Positions 34,912 to 37,715 of a stretch of 37,715 nucleotides of DNA are shown here, piece after piece (within the stretch, counting starts at the first letter, position 1; each line of letters starts with the position of its first letter). The notes under the pieces were generated by a model, which had not been told where the DNA came from, did not search any database, and was given only the letters and a program-made list of their open reading frames with translations. Both the position numbers and the translations under genes were made by a program. The DNA comes from an uncultured Pseudomonadota bacterium (GTDB lineage: Bacteria > Pseudomonadota > Gammaproteobacteria > Enterobacterales > Succinivibrionaceae). The DNA is taken from positions 1 to 37,715 of the forward strand of contig ONIT01000013.1 in assembly GCA_900317945.1 (NCBI GenBank). The letters run 5' to 3'.

Positions 34912-35460
34912 ATGGAAATGACTGACGCCGCCCGCGCGGTTCTTGACACCATCAGGAACAGGCGCTCGATGAGGTCGTTCAAAAGCGATATGATTCCTGA
35001 GGATGTCCTTGACCTCATCCTTGAGGCCGGCACCTGGGCCCCTACAGGCAAGGGCCTGCAGTCCCCCGTTATCGTGGTCCTCACCAAGGAGGAGGACAGG
35101 CAGTATTTCAGCAGCCTCAACGCCAGGTACTCGCATAACAGGCAGGCAGGCTTCGATCCGTTCTACGGCGCGCCGGTTTACGCGCTTGTGCTCGCCGACT
35201 CATCGAGCTCCAACTGGCTGAGAGACGGCTCCTGCGTCCTCGAGAATATGATGATCGCCGCAGAGGCGCTCGGCATCGGCTCCTGCTGGATTAACCGCGA
35301 GGAGGAGGTCTTTGACTCTGACGAGGGAAAGGAGTTCCTTAAAAAGTGGGGGCTTGACTCAGGGAAGCTCCGCGGCGTCGGCGCCCTTGCGCTTGGATAT
35401 GCCGGCCGTGCGCCAGGCAGGGCGGCTCCGAGGAAGAAGGATTACATTATAAAAGTCTGA
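34912..35460 (+). CDS. nitroreductase family protein
   Basis: The 182-residue flavin-dependent oxidoreductase has the FMN-binding start IRNRRSMRSFK, then AGTWAPTGKGLQSP, a central GSCVLENMMIAAEALGIGSCW, and LALGYAGRAP with a basic KKDYI end. Substrates of these NAD(P)H oxidoreductases (quinones, nitro compounds, flavins) cannot be told from sequence. AGGAG lies 9 bases before the ATG. Confidence 0.93.
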   Translation: MEMTDAARAVLDTIRNRRSMRSFKSDMIPEDVLDLILEAGTWAPTGKGLQSPVIVVLTKEEDRQYFSSLNARYSHNRQAGFDPFYGAPVYALVLADSSSSNWLRDGSCVLENMMIAAEALGIGSCWINREEEVFDSDEGKEFLKKWGLDSGKLRGVGALALGYAGRAPGRAAPRKKDYIIKV

Positions 35461-35521
35461 TGCTGACGCAGTCCTGACGACGGATTACGGCTCTCATGCT
35501 AGAATTGCGGCGTAGCCGGGG

Positions 35522-35549
35522 TTGTATATTTATAGACTGCCCATAGAAT
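35522..35549 (+). promoter_or_regulatory. promoter of the DedA gene
   Basis: TTGTAT at 35522-35527, a 16-base spacer, TAGAAT at 35544-35549. The leader carries a GCGCGC/GCGCGC hairpin near 35569-35584. Confidence 0.5.
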
Positions 35550-35627
35550 TTTATTGAATACAGAGAACGCGCGCAGCCGCGCGCAAGGAAAAAACTGAGG
35601 CCCTTAACCTGGGCTGACGGGGACAAA

Positions 35628-36287
35628 ATGGAAACACTAGAAGCGGTTGTTGAATTCCTGCAGAACTATCAGGAATACAGCCTTGCAATGATATTCGGCA
35701 TGCTTATTCTCTGCGGGTTCGGGCTCCCCATCCCGGAGGATATCACCCTGATAGCGGCCGGCATCCTCTCCGGCATCCAGGTCAACTCCACCCACGGACA
35801 CTTTGCCCTCATGCTCGCATTCTGCCTCGCAGGAGTCCTCATCGGCGACGGAATCATGTTCATTGGCGGGCGCGTGTTCGGCTACAAGCTGCAGAAATAC
35901 ACTCCCCTCCGGAAAGTGCTCCCCCCGAGCAGGTTTGCCTGGGTTCAGCGCCAGTTCAGGAAATACGGCGTCTGGGCACTGTTCTTCGCGAGGTTCATGC
36001 CAGGTCTCAGAGCTCCTATCTACCTGGCAGCCGGCATGAGCAGGCGCGTCAGCTATTTCAAGTTCCTGCTCCTTGACGGCGCCGCCGCCATGATCTCGGT
36101 GCCGGTCTGGGTAGGCATGGGGCACTACGGCGCGCAGAGCCGCGAGGATCTTGCCCGCTGGATGTCAAACGGGCAGCACCTCACCTGGCTCATCGTCGGA
36201 ATTGTCATTCTTGCCGTTGTCATAATTGTTATAAAGAACAAGAAGAAGGCAAAGAAAGAGGCGGAAGAGGCCAAATCCAAAAGCTGA
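35628..36287 (+). CDS. DedA-family (VTT) membrane protein
   Basis: The 219-residue inner membrane protein has the DedA hallmarks: GFGLPIPEDITLIAAGIL near residues 31-48, the GD in LIGDGIMFIGGR, and FFARFMPGLRAPIYLAAGMSR near 118-138. A last membrane span (about 187-205) and a lysine/glutamate-rich cytoplasmic tail close it. DedA proteins are linked to undecaprenyl phosphate or phospholipid translocation and proton-motive-force homeostasis. GGGGAC precedes the ATG. It is a single-gene unit with a strong terminator. Confidence 0.94.
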   Translation: METLEAVVEFLQNYQEYSLAMIFGMLILCGFGLPIPEDITLIAAGILSGIQVNSTHGHFALMLAFCLAGVLIGDGIMFIGGRVFGYKLQKYTPLRKVLPPSRFAWVQRQFRKYGVWALFFARFMPGLRAPIYLAAGMSRRVSYFKFLLLDGAAAMISVPVWVGMGHYGAQSREDLARWMSNGQHLTWLIVGIVILAVVIIVIKNKKKAKKEAEEAKSKS

Positions 36288-36312
36288 CTCAGCCCCGCTT
36301 TTTCTCCAAGTC

Positions 36313-36342
36313 AAAGGGATCGCGCGATGCGATCCCTTTTTC
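36313..36342 (+). terminator. rho-independent terminator of the DedA gene
   Basis: An 11-bp stem AAAGGGATCGC/GCGATCCCTTT with a 5-base loop followed by TTC, 26 bases after the stop. Confidence 0.93.
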
Positions 36343-36411
36343 GTATAAGTACTGAAAGAGAGTGTGCTTCAGGGCAGGAAAACGTCCCGGACCGGCTGTC
36401 AGGCGCAGACG

Positions 36412-36447
36412 AAAAAGGCACTGCGGCTTGCAAAGGCTGCAGTGCCT
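36412..36447 (-). terminator. rho-independent terminator of the small DUF805-like gene
   Basis: On the minus strand AGGCACTGC pairs with GCAGTGCCT, with three more inner pairs, and TTTTTC follows. It is about 90 bases after the stop codon at 36539. Confidence 0.85.
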
Positions 36448-36538
36448 GAGTTCTATTAGAGAAGGCGGCTCACCTCATCCGATCCGCCTTCATCTGCCGG
36501 CGCTATGTTTACCTTGCCGCGGCGCGGGCCTGGAGATA

Positions 36539-36793
36539 TCAGTAAACAGGCCTCTTGAACAGGCAGATAAGGAAGTAGACCGCGTTGACAACCGGCACGA
36601 GCGTCAGAAGGCAGGTCCAGCCTGACCATCCCATGTTGACCGACCTCTTCGCGGAAATGTACATCATGGCAGCAGTTCCAAGCACGCCAAAGAGCCTTAC
36701 AACAAATTTCTGTCCCGAGCTCAGCTCACTCGCAGGCACGGGAGTGCTGCCGGAAAACTGAACAAGAATTGCGACGATGATCATCACAACCAT
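36539..36793 (-). CDS. small DUF805-like membrane protein, probably 5'-truncated
   Basis: The 84-residue reading has three hydrophobic segments. The C-terminal one, MGWSGWTCLLTLVPVVNAVYFLICLF, resembles the end of DUF805 proteins. Family members normally begin with a cytoplasmic stretch (SRxxYW) before the first span. Here the frame stays open for 11 codons ahead of the ATG and is hydrophobic throughout (PFFLYFCGI), but has no ribosome binding site and hits a stop at 36827-36829. That suggests the original N-terminus has been lost. The upstream neighbour ends only 33 bases away. Expression is uncertain. Confidence 0.55.
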   Translation of the reverse strand: MVVMIIVAILVQFSGSTPVPASELSSGQKFVVRLFGVLGTAAMMYISAKRSVNMGWSGWTCLLTLVPVVNAVYFLICLFKRPVY

Positions 36794-36826
36794 TATGCCG
36801 CAGAAGTAAAGGAAGAACGGTAGCTG

Positions 36827-37579
36827 TCAGTGAGCAGTATTTTTTTTAATTCTTCTGTCCCTATTTTTGGATATCAGATTTTTTAGCATCACACCTCTCA
36901 CAACACCGTACGTGCGGATCGAAATTACCGCAGAAGCACTGTACTTCCAAGTCTTCAGATATCTATTGTAAACGTCATCTATAGCCTGTTTCCTGCTCAT
37001 TCCCTGTTGCACGAAATGATTGATTGCTTCAACCGAATTCGCTTTCACCACTTCACGCATTTCGGCTGGTTGCAAATTCATTCCTTTCTGCAACGACTTA
37101 TCCATATTCTCAAGGACCTGAGTAATATACTTTGCCATCTCCTCCGCCTGAGGAGCACCGTATTTTTCAGGATCAAAATCCTTCTCGTTATCTGGATTGC
37201 TGCCTTCACCAGTAAACAGGCATAACTCTGACTTCAATTTCTTTACGTTTAAATGAAAATCAAACGATTCTTTTGGATACGCCAGGCACTGAACATTCCT
37301 TGGTGATTTACAGGCAACTGCAGTTGATTTCGTTTTAATGGAATACCGCAGCGCCTGCCCTGCAAACGTGCCAATGTAATCCATGTCAGATCCAGGAGCG
37401 ACATGACTTTCGCTGTCTTCCTTTCTCAAATTGTCAAACATTCCCTTAAATTTTTGGTTTAAGTCACGATTTTTCAATGCTGTATAAACAAAATCTGCCA
37501 TGAAATCGTTAGGAGTAAGCAGTTCCTTTGAATTCACAACATCCTTGTATTTATCCGGGACGTTACTGATATCAACCAA
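36827..37579 (-). CDS. protein of unknown function, AT-rich gene, possible frameshift near the start
   Basis: I do not recognise this 250-residue product. It is soluble, lysine-rich, without signal peptide or membrane span. Features seen: a polar N-terminal half (DKYKDVVNSKELL, DFMADFVYTALKNRD), a central cysteine-containing segment (ACKSPRNVQCLAY), a helical region near 150-210 (AEEMAKYITQVLENMDKSL, SRKQAIDDVYNRYL), and a basic end (KNRDRRIKK). The only in-frame start is a TTG at 37579 without a clear ribosome binding site. The same frame stays open for 22 codons further upstream. An ATG at 37674 in another frame could be the real start if a frameshift occurred near 37628-37640. Base composition is clearly richer in A/T than the rest of the window, suggesting transfer. 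Confidence 0.55.
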   Translation of the reverse strand: MVDISNVPDKYKDVVNSKELLTPNDFMADFVYTALKNRDLNQKFKGMFDNLRKEDSESHVAPGSDMDYIGTFAGQALRYSIKTKSTAVACKSPRNVQCLAYPKESFDFHLNVKKLKSELCLFTGEGSNPDNEKDFDPEKYGAPQAEEMAKYITQVLENMDKSLQKGMNLQPAEMREVVKANSVEAINHFVQQGMSRKQAIDDVYNRYLKTWKYSASAVISIRTYGVVRGVMLKNLISKNRDRRIKKNTAH

Positions 37580-37715
37580 AGGTGTAAGGCGTCCGCCAGT
37601 AACGATATTATTGGCCGGTGCCTTGAAAAGACGCCTTGAGTCATATCAAGGTCTTGCTGTACCGTTTGCCACATATCTTATCGTCCAATTACCGCTTCTA
37701 TCCGTTTCTGATTTT

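Overview
The window reads as a chromosomal segment of a gammaproteobacterium. The supporting gene neighbourhoods are cmk-rpsA-ihfB, lapA-lapB-pyrF, prmB-aroC and lpxK-kdsB, together with short-form ribosomal protein L25, YtfK, NhaB and a 4.5S RNA of the long-hairpin proteobacterial type. KDO and lipid A genes confirm a Gram-negative envelope. Many genes use AGG heavily for arginine. Combined with a MoxR/Bat operon and an FNR-like site, this is compatible with an anaerobic or microaerophilic Aeromonadales relative such as Succinivibrionaceae. That placement is inference from gene content and codon use, not a database result.

Layout, left to right. 1-93 holds the 5' end of a group II intron on the minus strand, lodged just behind the terminator of rplY (170-469, minus). 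A divergent control region with an FNR-like box separates rplY from a periplasmic thiol oxidoreductase of the ScsC/Com1 type. The 4.5S RNA gene ffs follows at about 1770-1880, then a minus-strand block: an UlaG/NAPE-PLD-like metallo-beta-lactamase-fold protein, aroC, prmB, ytfK, nhaB (with a long terminator-containing leader), an HD-domain hydrolase and sixA. From about 9975 the plus strand carries a tightly overlapping six-gene MoxR-Bat operon (MoxR ATPase, DUF58, DUF4381-like, BatA, BatB-TPR fusion, BatD). A two-gene unit follows, an EAL-HDOD signalling protein overlapping a rhombosortase-like rhomboid protease.

The minus strand from 18787 to 24963 is core genome: pyrF, lapB, lapA, ihfB (with an unusual basic AT-hook tail), rpsA and cmk. 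ribA is divergent from cmk. After an aldo/keto reductase and a zinc-ribbon DUF805 membrane protein comes a transposase-like gene ending in an AT-hook, then kdsB and lpxK. A plus-strand pair encodes an MBOAT acyltransferase and a polytopic SGNH/AlgJ-like protein, followed by a nitroreductase and a DedA protein. The right end is accessory: a small DUF805-like gene that looks truncated at its 5' side, and an AT-rich ORF of unknown function that seems to be broken or frameshifted near its start.

Functional themes are envelope work (LapA/LapB control of LPS, LpxK/KdsB, MBOAT-SGNH acylation, DedA, Dsb-like redox, rhombosortase-like processing), translation and nucleoid housekeeping (L25, S1, IHF-beta, 4.5S RNA, PrmB), and aerotolerance (Bat). 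No CRISPR array, tRNA, rRNA or phage module was seen. The least explained items are the intron at the rplY terminator, the IHF-beta tail, the rhombosortase-like/EAL-HDOD pair, the 5-TM SGNH protein and the orphan ORF at the right edge.
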